Part shown: piece after piece, positions 46,610-62,302 of the stretch | How positions within the stretch are numbered: the stretch's first letter is position 1 | How the letters are laid out: every line of letters starts with the position of its first letter | From: Diphasiastrum complanatum | Taxonomy: Eukaryota > Streptophyta > Lycopodiopsida > Lycopodiales > Lycopodiaceae | Assembly: GCA_029204225.1 (NCBI GenBank) | Contig: CM055108.1 | Span: 21,025,644-21,089,643, forward strand | DNA length: 64,000 bases | Direction: 5' to 3' | Notes under the pieces: model-generated | Seen by the model: the letters and a program-made list of their open reading frames with translations, nothing else | What the model was told of the DNA's origin: nothing | Databases searched by the model: none | Program-made: the position numbers and the translations under genes

Positions 46610-47380
46610 TGGGTTGTAAAGTTACCTTTACAAGCTTTATTTCCGGCGCCACCGGCGCTAGTATTGTCCCCGGTGCCAGCAGCGCCCCTACTGCTCCCGG
46701 CACCACCGGCGCTGGTGCCGCTCTCGGCGCCACTGTGACCAGAATCCAACCGGCGCCAAGTTCCTATGGCTGAAAATCTTTGATCGGTTCTAGTGAAGTC
46801 CAGAGAGCTCAGATCGATGTGCAATCACCTCACACGATCTAGGCATGATTAAAAGAAGCTTGGGGATCAATAAATTCTAGAGAGAAAAAATGACTTTCTA
46901 GAGAGAGAAAACGTGCTTTACCAGCCAGGGTAGAGTACTTGGTATGAGGGGAGGTGGCGAATCCCACCAATACTATAGGGGAGTGCGGGTTGCGACTCAA
47001 GGTGAGCTCCAACCAAGTCTCAGCCTCCCTTGCTGGAATGTTGTCCTGGCGTCCACCTTGGCATGTCAGTGCCCCGGAGACTAGGGTCGGTCACACACTT
47101 GAAATGTAACCTTCTCAGATGTATCAATAAAGTGGGTTTTTTCTCAAACTGACTCTGATTACCTTCTGGGTTTCAGTGTTCGGTAAAAGCGCCAGTTATA
47201 AGGCCGCGTCAAACTTTTTAATTTGGCACATAACCGAGGGTCGTATCTCGGGACGCCAGCGGTATGCCATCGGGACCATTCGGTCTGTGGCGCCAGCGGT
47301 ATGCTGTCGAGACCATTTGGTCCAGGAACTAGTTGTTTCCATATTTGTCGCGGCTTGTGGTTCTAAGTGTTTCTTGCTGA
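46610..47380 (+). mobile_element. 5' LTR-B, 3'-truncated
   Basis: It begins TGGGTTGTAAAG (two extra G against TGTTGTAAAG) and follows the family up to TTCTTGC near 47378, where unrelated sequence starts. Confidence 0.75.
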
Positions 47381-48913
47381 AACGACTCAATGTTTGCAAA
47401 GGATGGATGGCTAGCCTGTTACTTGAGTTAGTTTCATTTGCGACAACGCCCACCAGACGCAAGCAGGAAGTCAAAAGTTGGAAAGGGCAATTTCAGGGGA
47501 GATCTTCTATGGAGCAGTTGGTCTTCATTTGGGATGGCTACCTTCGGAACTGAAACTCACTGAGCATGGGTGATATCCAATGTCAGTTGGGTTTTTCCTC
47601 GAAGGGAAAAAACTAGGATCCTCTTCAGAGATTGGCAACAAGTTGGATCAAGCCATAATCCTAGCAGATGGGAAGCAAAGTGTTGGAAAGGCTTTTGGTC
47701 TGAGAACTCTACTCTAAGTCCGATCAACTGATTTTATAAGTGGGAGGGAACTATCACACACACCTCTCTCTTGGGGCAAATTTTGAATGAAAGTTGATCA
47801 AAATGGGGGCAAATTCAAGGTGACCTAGCCATACTCACACAAGGAGACTGGCGAACTTTGTACCTAATAAGTTGACAAGTTTTTGTTGTGGAAAGGAAAG
47901 CTTGTTATAGGCTTTCTTTGGACCAGCAATGATGAGGAGACATAATGAGTACGCTGACTTGTGTTATGTGTAAAGCAGCTGATCAACGAAGGAACTGTGA
48001 AAGTTGAGTCTTGCACGAGAGACTTGGTACTTCAAATGGATGCTGAGGGACAGTTCGTACTGAAATCGAACTAGTGCAAACTCTGGGTGCATGTGTCTGA
48101 TTCAAAGAGAACTACTTGAAGCCAAGCTAGATGTACACTTCTTGTTTTGACTATGAGGCAACTGACCAGTGATGGAATTGTGAAAGTCAAGTTTTGTGCG
48201 ACGGACATGGTGCTTCAAACAAACGCGAAGAGATAGTTTGTATGCAGATCAAACTGGTGCGACCCCTTGGCTCTCCACGAGGTCAATGGTTACATTTGGG
48301 TTGATTCAAAGATAGCTACTTCAAGCTAAGTGAGAGGTGCATTGTGGAGTACTTAATCTTTGCCTACCGTAAAGAGCCAAGAAGGAAAAGTATCAAGATC
48401 AAACTGGGACAAGGAGATAAATCCAGGTGCGAAAGCAACAAGGCATGGAGTGGACCATAAAGTGGGCAATCAAACGATAAATCCTTTGGCTGAGGGAGCC
48501 TTGATACATGTGCGGAACTGATCAAATCTGTAGCTCAGGGAGCTCAGCACAATGTGCATCAAGGACAAATCAGGAGCTCAAAGGAGTTCCAAAGTCAAAA
48601 GTTAGAAACGACAGGGGCGAACATTTCACAAAAAGGCCTCTGTCACCAGTTAATAAGGTTCTTGGGTTTTACGTAAGTGATATAAAATCTACGCTTTTCC
48701 CAGACAAAGTGATATTTTCAAGTTATGTAATTTTTCAATACAAAGAGCTAGCCTCCGACTTGTTGTGTGCCAGCTTCAATGTTAATAAAAAGTGGCCAGT
48801 AAATTGAGTACTGTGCCAAGTAGATCAAATGTATAGTTAATTTTAATTGGGAGGCACCTTTACTTTAATCTGACATCTGATGAGGACATCAGATTTTATA
48901 AAGGTGGGGTGGA
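47381..48913 (+). mobile_element. Interior of degraded LTR-B element
   Basis: There is no recognisable coding domain. An old tandem duplication of about 180 bp can be seen at 47980-48160 and 48160-48345: each unit has a CAACTGA- or CAGCTGATC-like start, then GTGAAAGT and GGTGCTTCAAA. The last 90 bp match 24457-24551 and end in the polypurine tract GGTGGGGTGGA. Confidence 0.5.
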
Positions 48914-50141
48914 TGTTGTAAAGTTACCTTTACAAGCTTTACTTCCGGCGCCACCGGCACCAGTATTGTCTCCAGTATTGCTACTCCCGGCGTCACCAGC
49001 GTTGGCGCCGCTCCCGGTGCCACTGTGACCAGAATCTTGCCGGTGCCAAGTTCCTATGGCTGAAAATCTTTCATCGGTTCTAGCGAAGTCCAAAGAGCTC
49101 GGATCAATGTGCAATCACCTCACACGATCTAGGCATGATTAAAGGAAGCCTGGGGATCAATTAATTCTAGAGAGAGAAAATGACTTTCTAAAGAGAGAAA
49201 ATCCTAGAGAGAAACTGTGCTTTACCAGCCTGGGTAGAGTACTTGGTATGAGGGGAGGTGGCGAATCCCACCAATACTATAGGGGAGTGCGGGTTGCGAC
49301 TCAGGGCGAGCTCCAACCAAGTCTTAGCCTCCCTTGCTGGAATGTTGTCCTGGCGTCCTCCTTGGCATGCCAATGCCCCGGAGACTAGGGTCGGTCACAC
49401 ACTTGAAATGTAACCTTCTCAAATTTATCAATAAAGTGAAATTTTTCTCAAACTGACTCTGATTACCTTCTGGGTTTCTGTGTTCGGTAAAAGCGCCAGT
49501 TGTAAGGCCGCTTCAAACTTTTTAATCTAGCACATAGTCGAGGGTCATATCCCGGGACGCCAGCGGTATGCCATCGGGACCATTCGGTCCGTGGCGCCAG
49601 CGCTATGCTATCGGGACCATTGGGTCCAAGAACTGGTTGTTTCCATATCTGTCGCGGCTTGTGGTTCTGAGTGTTTCTTGCATGAACGTGAATGGATTAA
49701 GCTCTTGGGGAACGGGCTCTAACTTGTCGGCTAAGTTGGATGGCTTGCTTGGGTGGAAGTTATCTGTCTATGGTTGTCCAGTCTGGCATGGTGCCAGGTT
49801 GGCTTCCAGTGCTCGTGATGAAGCTTTCAATTGGTTAAGTCTGATATAAGTCAGACCGCTTGCTTGGAATGGATGTTACTCATTTGTAACGAAGCTTCGA
49901 GTTGGTTAAGTTTGATGGATGTCGGGTGACTTGCTTGGAGGGAAGTCACCCACATCGAGACCCCTGATCTAGCATGGCGCTAGGTTGGATCTCAATGTTG
50001 GTTTCGGAACTTCAAGTTGGTTAAGTCTGATCGTTGTTGGCGAGTTGGCTGCATGTATGTCAAGTCAGTTTGGATGGCAAGAGTTGAAGGTTGGGAAGCT
50101 AAGTTGTGGTTTTCGGCTCCCTTTGGGATGTCTGCGCTTCA
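48914..50141 (+). mobile_element. 3' LTR-B, full length
   Basis: TGTTGTAAAGTTACC start, TGCGCTTCA end, 1,228 bp. It is followed by GGGGGGGTGTGG. Confidence 0.85.
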
Positions 50142-50286
50142 GGGGGGGTGTGGTAAAGGCTCCACACTCATAATTGATGAGCTTGTTTTGGCTTAGTCTC
50201 CTTGAGTAGAGCTCTCAAGTTTCCTAGACCAATTTGTAACCAAACTGTTGTCATTTTTTCCTTCGAGCTTTTCTTAGTGCACCATG

Positions 50287-50600
50287 GACCCCGGTATGCC
50301 CTCTAGTGAAGGGCCAAGGACCGTCTCCATCACCCCCTCCTCCTGAATTAGATACCACATAGCTTATACAAGCCTTGAATTCTCTTTAAAACCACGGCCG
50401 AATAAGAGTGACATTCTTCAACCCACTCACGGCCCGCCATCTTGTATCCCATGTTCACAACCCGGAATTCTTTTCGGGAGAAAATAAGGATCGACATCCT
50501 GAGGTTGTGCTTTCATGGTTGGATCAGTGGAATAGTCATTTTTCCATGACAACACGAAGATCGCTATTGCCCTTATATTTTTGCGCAGGAAGGCGTGTCG
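50287..50600 (+). pseudogene. gag: Gypsy gag fragment
   Basis: An ATG-containing stretch with several frames. The clearest part reads HNPEFFSGENKDRHPE and SWLDQWNSHF at about 50450-50545, like the start of a Ty3/Gypsy capsid domain (F-x-G-E, W-L-D-Q-W). It breaks off near 50600, where an inverted Copia leader begins. Confidence 0.55.
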
Positions 50601-50666
50601 TAAATGGGTAGGCTATTAGAAATGATTAACTGATATCGGATTAGTAGAGCTCTGATAGAAATAGAT

Positions 50667-50678
50667 GCTCTTATACCA
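50667..50678 (-). other. Primer-binding site, tRNA-Met type (minus strand)
   Basis: The minus strand reads TGGTATAAGAGC, two bases from the standard site, directly after an LTR end CA. Confidence 0.6.
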
Positions 50679-51443
50679 TGTCCAAAATGAGAGAAATGGT
50701 GTGATGAGTAACGAAAGTGGTGGTGAGCAGATGGTAATGGATCAGAAGTGCAACAGTTACTAGCAAAGCATTCAAAATGAACAATGTGCAATAGAACAAC
50801 AATGGTGTGGACAAAAACTGCACTCTGATTAGATATAAAAAATGAGTACAAACGTAAAGTTGGCCACGAGACAGTAGGGCGCAAAAAGCATCAACTGAGT
50901 TCATTGATGACAAACTGATTGAACAACACACTTACAGAATATTGCCTACAGAATGATAACCCTGATCAAGGTGTTGACTCCATTGTAGATCTTCATTAAT
51001 GATTGGATGTCAGTTGATCAGTTTATTGAAAGATTGACATTAATCTACTTAATTAACTACATTCGTCCTACAATAGGTAGCCATCATTTTTTACCAGTAA
51101 ATGTATCTACATAGGTAGGCGGACTGTCAACGTCACGACGTGGATCAAATTTCTGAGTTGACAGTATCGGATTTTACAAAGGGTCGGAAAATATACAATG
51201 GGACAAAAACATAAGCTGGGTCGAAAACATACAGTGAACTAGGGTCGAAAAAGTTAGACCCGATTCGACCTGTCCCAAGGTCAAAAGAAAATTCACTTTG
51301 TCCAGCATAACATTGGGTTGGAAAAATTCAAACCTCGAATTTTTTTGATCTTTTGTAAAAGTTTGAGCCTTCTTCTTCCTCCCATTTTTTTTTCATGATG
51401 CTCATTACCTAATGAAATTGGGCTTGAGCATGAATTCCAACCG
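50679..51443 (-). mobile_element. Copia LTR (minus strand) between RNase H and a primer site
   Basis: On the minus strand it starts near 51443 at GTTGGAATTC, after the purine tract TTAAGGGGGACG, and ends GGACA at 50679 before the primer site. Length is about 765 bp. RNase H before it marks it as a 3' LTR, yet the primer site after it marks it as a 5' LTR. Confidence 0.6.
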
Positions 51444-51840
51444 TCCCCCTTAATGTAGATCCTGAAAAAATTTCAACCTTCAAATTTAGCAGATTGTTAA
51501 ATCTGAGATGGTGCTCCTTTGATAGTGCCTTGGTGAAGTAATCTGCTGCTTGTAAATCTATCCTGCAATAAACCAAATTTCTTTTCTTGTTTTGCACTTT
51601 TTCTCTAAGATAGTGATACCTTATTTTGATATGCTTACTTCGAGAATGAAATCTCAGATTCAGAAATAGTGCAATTGTGCTTTGATTGTCGTAGTAGAGG
51701 GTCGTTGGATGTGACTGAATAAGGTTGATTTTTGCAAGCAGGTTCCTCAGCCAAATTGCCTCCTTGGTAGCATTCATGGCAACTATATATTCCAACTCTA
51801 TTGAAGACAATGCTACTGAGGTCGCCTACGTATAGGAGTT
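51444..51840 (-). pseudogene. pol: Copia RNase H C-terminal part (minus strand)
   Basis: The minus-strand frame from 51830 reads SSIELEYIVAMNATKEAIWL, then LYYDNQSTIALF, FHSRSKHIKIRYHYLREKV and ADYFTKAL. These are the standard Copia RNase H blocks (S-x-E-x-EY, D-N-Q-S, HSRSKHI, FTK-x-L). The frame runs on into the LTR and stops at 51409. The rest of pol is missing; at 51841 a plus-strand Gypsy element begins. Confidence 0.88.
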
Positions 51841-51849
51841 TTAGGAAGT

Positions 51850-54640
51850 CTTATCTTGATTTGCTTCGCAAATCGACCCTGTCCTAATAAAATTACATAA
51901 TTTCAACTTGAAGTGCAGTGTAACCAACCGCAGACACTTGAAGATGTCATTTGCTTCACGAAGATATTCGATGATGGCCACATTAGCTCCCACAAGTAGC
52001 AAAATTTGCCCAAGGCTGAGAGAAATAAAAGAAATTTTTATAACAAGCGGATCAAATACGAGACAAACATCGAATCCTAGGGCGAGAAAAAGCACGTAAA
52101 GCTAGATTGCGTTGACTATGACAAGGGACTGGTAGCGTGTGTTTCTCCTGCATGGATAAGGGGCATCTGCCAAAGGATTGCCCGAAAAAACGAAAGATAT
52201 CTGGCGGGCATCCTAAATCCTTCAAGGTGCCAGATAATTCTAGTATTTCTTTTGTTGATTTATCCTTTAAGGATGACTCTAATTGTGAGAATTGTTGTTT
52301 TAATACAGCTGTTGATAATGTCGAACTGCTTGATTTTCATATTATGAATTTAGATAGCATAGACATAATCTTAGGAAAAGAGTGGTTTTACTCCAAAAAT
52401 GAGTCTTTAAGAAAGGACTATGTAACCCATAGTGTAACCTTTTTGCATAATGGCTCATTTGTACTTAAAGGCGATGTGAATAGGCCTTTTGATCTTGTTG
52501 TATCTGCTTTAGAAGTTGTTGAATATTTGAAAGACTCTGGAAATAAAATTTATCTTTGCTTTCTTAAAGATGAAGTCCATGTGGATGATCATATTGTTTG
52601 GAATCTAAATATTGATTTATCACATATGCCTTTGAATGTGCCCATAAATAACCCCTTAAGTGTTAGCTCACTTGAAGGTAGGGTATTACACAACTTAGGC
52701 AAGAATATAGCATATATATTTCTTGAAAAACTACCTGATGGCCTACCTCCTCAAAGGAGAGTCGACTTGTATCTCTTTCTCCATACAGGGTTAGCAATAA
52801 GGAAGAGGATGAAATTTCTAAGTAGTTACAAGAGCTTTTTAGAATGGGCCACATTCGGCCTAGTAAGTCTCCTTGGGGAGCACCAATCTTTTTGGTTAGT
52901 AAAAAGGATGGAGGCACACGTTTGTGTGGCGATTTTAAAAAGTTAAATGATTTAATAATCAAGAACAAATATCCCTTACCTAGGATGGATGATCTAATGG
53001 ATCGTCTGAATGGAGCTAAGTATTTCTCCAAGATTGACCTTAGATTAGGATACCATCATATAAGGATTAGGAAATCTATAGTAAGACAGTGGTGGAGCAT
53101 GAAGGTCATCTCCAGACCATATTTGGCAGGCTACAAGAAACAGTCTTGTATGCCAATGCTCAGAAGACCGAGTTATGTAAGACTCAGGTTGAGTATTTGG
53201 GTCACATACTAACGGCAGAGGGTATTTCAATTGACCCCGCCAAGGTGGTTGTGGTCAAGAAGTGGCCAAGACCAGCCGATATTCATCAATTACAGTCTTT
53301 CCTAGGCTTTTAGCACGTTCTACTGATGGTTCGTTAGGAACTGTTCCAAGATAGCTGCTCTTTTAACGGATCAATTACGGAATAACAACATTGTGGTTTG
53401 CTGAGAAGCATGGTTTTGAAAGCTTGAAGGAGGCTGTTGCGATAGCTCCAGACTCAAGATTGCTGATACCCAGAAACCTTTCGACCTAGAGACGGATGCT
53501 AGTGGCATTGCCTTGGGTGCAATGTTGAGTCAGGAAGGTAGACCGATAGCCTTTAAAAGTAAGAAATTGATGCCAGCGCAATAGAGATATCCCACACATG
53601 AGCAGGAGCTATATGCGATTATACATGTGCTCAAGGTGTTAGACATTATTTGTATGGTGCCGAACTTTACATGTATACTGACCATCATACTTTGAAGTAC
53701 TTTTGCACTCAGCCGGATTTGAAGGGCTGCCAAGCTCGGTGGGCCGAACTGATGCAAGAATTTCATTTGGTAATTTACTTCCGAAGAGGGAAGGAAATTG
53801 TGGTCGTTGATGCACTATCTCAGATACTACATCAGATGAGCTGTATTGTAGTTGACAGTGATCACATGGAGGAGATCAGGAGAGCTCAACAGAGTGATGC
53901 ACATTGTCAGCGTGTGTGGCTTGATGCGTGCAAGGTAGTCGACCAACCGAAAGAATCAGTCGAGGCTGTCACTTCCGTAGACACACACACAAGTACATAT
54001 CTAATATACACCATGAAGGATGGTATGTTATTGAGAAATGGAAAGGTTTTCATGCCAAACATGAAGGATCTTTGTCGTAAGATACTTCATAAATGCTGTG
54101 ATAGTCCCTACGCAGGACACCCGGGTATTGATAAGACTAGTGAGCTAGTCAGAAGGCATTATTTCTGGCCACAATTGTAGCGAGATGTCAGAGAGTACAT
54201 CTAGGGTTGCATGGCTTGTCAAGTGAACAAGGCCAAGCGGGTAAGTCCTCTGGAATTGCTACACACAAGAAAGTGTGCCAAGTTATCTTCCAAGTATTGT
54301 GGACCATGGTTGATTATTAAGAAGGTTAGCCAAATAGCTCAATTTGTGGGATGCAAGGTGCATCCAATGTTTCATATCAGCAAACTAAAGTAATGTTTGC
54401 ACGATGGTGATAGCCTAGTGGAAGGTCTAGTATCTCTGGAGGAGAAAGACACCACAAGTTATGGGCCAGAAGAGATCTAGATCAGAGAGGAGCGACGATT
54501 GAGGAATCATATCCTCTAGGAGTATCTAGTGGCTTGGAAAGGGCATCCTTTATCTGATGCTACCTAGATGACTCGCCAAGCATTGCGGAAGTCTTACCCA
54601 GAGTTTGTCATCGAGGATAGATGACTTGCCAGAAGAGGGA
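51850..54640 (+). pseudogene. gag-pol: Chromovirus gag-pol remnant with chromodomain
   Basis: The order is Ty3/Gypsy. A zinc knuckle CFSCMDKGHLPKDC lies at about 52137-52180. The protease C-terminus reads DIILGKEWF near 52365. Reverse transcriptase starts near 52725, with [11 protein letters not shown] near 52850 and [15 protein letters not shown], and breaks off near 53075. It resumes at [19 protein letters not shown] (about 53150), so the catalytic YxDD region is deleted. RNase H follows (DASGIALGAMLSQEG near 53500; YTDHHTLKYF near 53680), then the integrase zinc finger (YAGHPGIDKTSELVRRHYFW; CMACQ). The integrase D-D-E core is missing. The tail HPMFHISKLK (54360) and a chromodomain-like block, EYLVAWKGHP, near 54520 complete it. 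Stops and frameshifts are frequent. It is dead. Confidence 0.88.
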
Positions 54641-54645
54641 CGGAT
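54629..54645 (+). other. Polypurine tract
   Basis: CCAGAAGAGGGACGGAT directly before the LTR start at 54646. Confidence 0.6.
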
Positions 54646-55124
54646 TGTTAGATGCCAATTGGGCTCAGACGTATTCTTGGCACTACCAGTTACTAGGGCC
54701 GAGGGCCATGCCATTGGCCAGGACCAGTAACTAGGATGGACACCAAGGGACCCATTGGATTTGGTGCGTCATTGGTAGTGACCCGATGTGACTGCCTAAC
54801 AGGATGTCAGTAGGCAGAGTTATGACTGTATGAACCCTAGTTGTCAACATCAAAGATGCCTCTATTAGACGAGTATGTTGGGTGACCATGTGTATCACAA
54901 GTCTATGACAAGGCATGGATGATGGGGGTGGTGCCTCATCACTGATTGCAGGAAGTTGATTTCATGAAACCATGGGGACTGATCATCCCTTGCATGGTAG
55001 CTATGTGTCCCTGGCCCTAAATAGTAATCAGATAGACTCAAGAGGAGGGCACCTACAGTTGGGTGGATCATTCTACACATCGGACATCAGAGTTTTGAGA
55101 GCTCCTGGAGATTGGAGTGCAACA
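54646..55124 (+). mobile_element. Chromovirus LTR between pol and a new gag
   Basis: It starts TGTTAGATGCC after the polypurine tract and ends GTGCAACA, 479 bp. It is followed by a primer site, leader and gag. One LTR thus serves as 3' LTR to the pol on its left and as 5' LTR to the gag on its right. Confidence 0.75.
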
Positions 55125-55126
55125 TT

Positions 55127-55138
55127 TGGTATCAGAGC
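55127..55138 (+). other. Primer-binding site, tRNA-Met type
   Basis: TGGTATCAGAGC, two bases after the LTR end. Confidence 0.85.
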
Positions 55139-55907
55139 CTCGTTCTAGAGAGAGAATGCCCCGTTTTAGAGAGATAAAGTAGCTAAATCTTATATTTTTG
55201 CAGGATTCTTGAGAGTTTTGAAGGGGAAAGTGAGATAGCTTCTTAAGGTGTTATAGAACCTCCAGCTCTGCTGCTCTAGCCCAAGAGATCGATTGATTTG
55301 TTGTTTTGGGATCAAAATTATTCAAAAACGTCCTACAGGAAAATGTTCACACTCTGATTTTGTCAAGAAGTCATATTTTGCACCATTTTTGGGTTGTTTC
55401 AGTTGAAGTCTCATAACTTTCTTGCTTTTTGTCCATTTGACCTGAGATTTGCCATGGAGCATCTTGAGAGGAGGGCAGCCTACTTTGTTGTACCTGCTAC
55501 ACATATGGAGATCGAAAAAATAGGCCATCTACCGATGTTTACAGGCTGTTTTTTCACCATTTTGGGGAAAAAATGACAAAGTTTCTTTTTGAGGCGATTT
55601 TCAGCACAATATTTTTGTTGCAGATCCGTCGCACTTGTTCTCTCTCTCTAGCTCTCAGATTTCTCAGAGTACCTGTTGTTTGCAGAAACCAGCCCACATC
55701 CAGCTGTTTCTGGACCTGTTTTGGGCATACCTATGAATCGCCGCACTGCCTTAGTTCTCAGGGAGTGTCATTTGCTCAGTGTTCTGCTTTTTCAGTTCGT
55801 AGCAATAAGTAGGAAAAGTGTCTTGTTTTCTTTTGCTGTAAACTTCTCCCATTTTTTTTTCTTGTAAAGTTTTTTGAGTTTTTGTGCTTCTCTACCTGTA
55901 ATCCATC
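55139..55907 (+). mobile_element. Chromovirus leader
   Basis: Non-coding. The part at 55200-55250 matches the 97-bp tandem unit at 46323. The segment before gag is pyrimidine-rich (about 55830-55880). Confidence 0.6.
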
Positions 55908-56470
55908 GTGGCTGACGATAGAGTCGATATCCCCACCAGTCCACCAGTTTTCCTTCAGTCTCCACCAGCCAGTCCTGATCCTGACCATAATCCCAATATG
56001 GTAATGACGAGTCCACCTGCAGGCATTTCTCCGTCCGTGCAGGTTCGCATGGACAGTATGGAGAGGTCCATGGCAGAGATGCATGCTATGTTATCTTCCA
56101 TTACTAGAAATTACGCGTACTCTTCACAATATCCTCACCCGCTGAAATTTCCTTCTCCCATGTCGTCTAAGTTGCATGTTCCACCCTTAAGGCGACCTAT
56201 TTATGCCAATGCTTCAATTCCATTCCCAGAAGACGAAGATGTCAAACCTCCTCAGTTTTCTGGAAATTCCCCACCAAGATGTACTGAAGTGGTGGATCGG
56301 TGGTTGCATGGATGGGAAGAGTATTTGGTTTTTAAAAGAGCTCCAATTGATGAAGGCTGGAGAATTTGAAAAGTTGCTTACCATTTCACTGATTTTGTTG
56401 ATAGGTGGTGGCGGAAATTGCTCAAGTCAAACTAGTGCCCACCACCTAGGTTGAATTTAAGCGGCCTCAG
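55908..56470 (+). pseudogene. gag: Gypsy gag, N-terminal half
   Basis: The frame opens at GTG 55908 (an ATG-to-GTG change of the start is likely) and runs to TGA at 56367-56369. It is Pro/Ser-rich, then coiled-coil-like (VRMDSMERSMAEMHAML), then capsid-like (PPQFSGNSPPRCTEVVDRWL at about 56250-56310). After a frameshift the capsid region continues to about 56470, where homology ends. Zinc knuckle and pol are absent. Confidence 0.7.
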
Positions 56471-57554
56471 GACTTAGTTCATTCCTCGACACGAGCATGT
56501 ACATGTGACAGATGCGTGGTTTTTGCACCGTCAGAAACGTTAGTATGTTGATAAAATGCTTCGCTCAAGTGTCTCACCTCATTTCCATCAACAACACCTC
56601 ATAGGTCTTTCTCTATCAACATCCTCTTTGTCTTGATTTCCACATATGCAATCCCTCTCATTTCAATCTATTAATAAAAAATATTTCAAAGAGGTAAGCT
56701 GCCATTGATGACGTGTGGTATCCACTCAATCAGTCGAGTCAGTCCTCCATAGATCCAAAGTTACATTGAAGATCTTCTTTAGGAGTCCCTTAACCAAAGT
56801 AGTCTTTCTAGCTATCCATGGGCTGTTATAGACGTTCCAGCACCTACATGCATTCACACATACACAGACTATAGTAACTAGATCCAACAGTATCTAGGTC
56901 CAATCTATAACAAAACAACAACAACAATGATTAGGCTCATAGCAAAAGAATGCAGAATGATAGAACATGAACTCTTGATGCTTTTTGTTTGCTACAAGCC
57001 TCCACACTTATGCCCTTTATAGATATATAGATAGATAGATATAGATATATAATCGTCACAGGCATTTATCCTGAGTGTCTTCTACTCTAAGCCTAGGGAT
57101 ACTCTATATTATCCTACTGCAATAGTTGCAAGCCTTACTCAACATGCCCCCACCTTTGCCACTAGTAATTGCTACTACCAATTCTAGTCATTGATTAGTG
57201 CTGAGGCAGTGTCATAATATTGTTAGTATCTAGATTTGATGTAGACTACTAGACTCTATAAGTTGCTTATTCTACCAAGATGAAAATGTAATAGCTAGCA
57301 AAGAGATTTATACGATATGGTATAATGCCTTTTTTATTGAACTAGCCGGGTTTATCTAGTCTTTGCTAAGATGTTTAGCTGGTTAACTATTCCTTTTTCC
57401 CATGCTAACTATCTTACCTAAAGGTTTAAGTGTTCATCTAATAATAATTCATTACAGCAAGCAAACCTTGCCATGAGGAGATTATGAATAAGTTGATAAA
57501 TATAATGCATTCCCATGGTCTTCTGTCATTTGCATTCAGAGAAAAAAGTTTTAC
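56471..57554. other. Unassigned DNA, probably the 3' flank of the PLC-like gene
   Basis: No repeat family is recognised apart from a short TAGA/TATA microsatellite at about 57021-57052. The missing last exon of the minus-strand PLC-like gene should lie here, but I cannot place it. Confidence 0.35.
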
Positions 57555-61716
<4,162 letters not shown>

Positions 61717-61879
61717 CTGCAGAGTCAATGTAACAGGCATCAGTCTTTAGGCTACATGGTAGCTCCAGATTTGCTGAGACACAAACATTCTGCAATTGAA
61801 GAGATTTTACAGAATTGCGCTGGATATACAACATGAACTGTCCATGAATCTCTCTCCTCTCCCACCATTTGAAGGAATG

Positions 61880-61881
<2 letters not shown>

Positions 61882-61946
<65 letters not shown>
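61882..61946. repeat. Compound (CT)n(CA)9 microsatellite
   Basis: TC/CT run at 61882-61928 followed directly by CA at 61929-61946, the same arrangement as at 20001-20124. It marks the border between the PLC-like gene and the retroelement on its upstream side. Confidence 0.95.
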
Positions 61947-62290
61947 TCTATGCATTGGACATTTCTCATTGGTTTATTGTTACGGACACACATTATAATC
62001 CATACTTCTCTACTTTTGACATTATTTGTCAACATGCACTTTATATTACATGTGATGTGCCTAGAAATACTATTTTACATGGTTTTCTAATTTTGGCCCT
62101 AATTTTTGAATTTCACTTTCCCTCCAAATCATTATGGAGATAAGGTTTGTCCATTATAAATAGCTTAGTTTTGAAAATATCGGCGACCATTGATATTCTT
62201 ATAGTTTCTTAGCTGGAGAATGCTATGTGAATGCCTTTTGCTGTCTTTTATGTATCATTGATACCAATACCTGTGAATTTGTCCATAATA
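61947..62290 (+). mobile_element. LTR remnant before a primer site
   Basis: This stretch directly precedes a tRNA-Met primer site at 62291 and should be the 3' part of an LTR. Its start is hidden in or near the microsatellite, and no second copy is in the window. Confidence 0.5.
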
Positions 62291-62302
62291 TGGTATCAGA
62301 GC
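62291..62302 (+). other. Primer-binding site, tRNA-Met type
   Basis: TGGTATCAGAGC, perfect. Confidence 0.85.

Larger units (their letters stand above)
46610..50141 (+). mobile_element. Degraded LTR-B element with both LTRs
   Basis: The 5' LTR (46610-47380) lacks its 3' part; the 3' LTR (48914-50141) is full length and has a polypurine tract before it. GGGGG lies before 46610 and after 50141, so a 5-bp target duplication in a G-rich site is plausible. The interior 47381-48913 is about 1.5 kb, with no primer site and no recognisable gag or pol. Confidence 0.65.
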
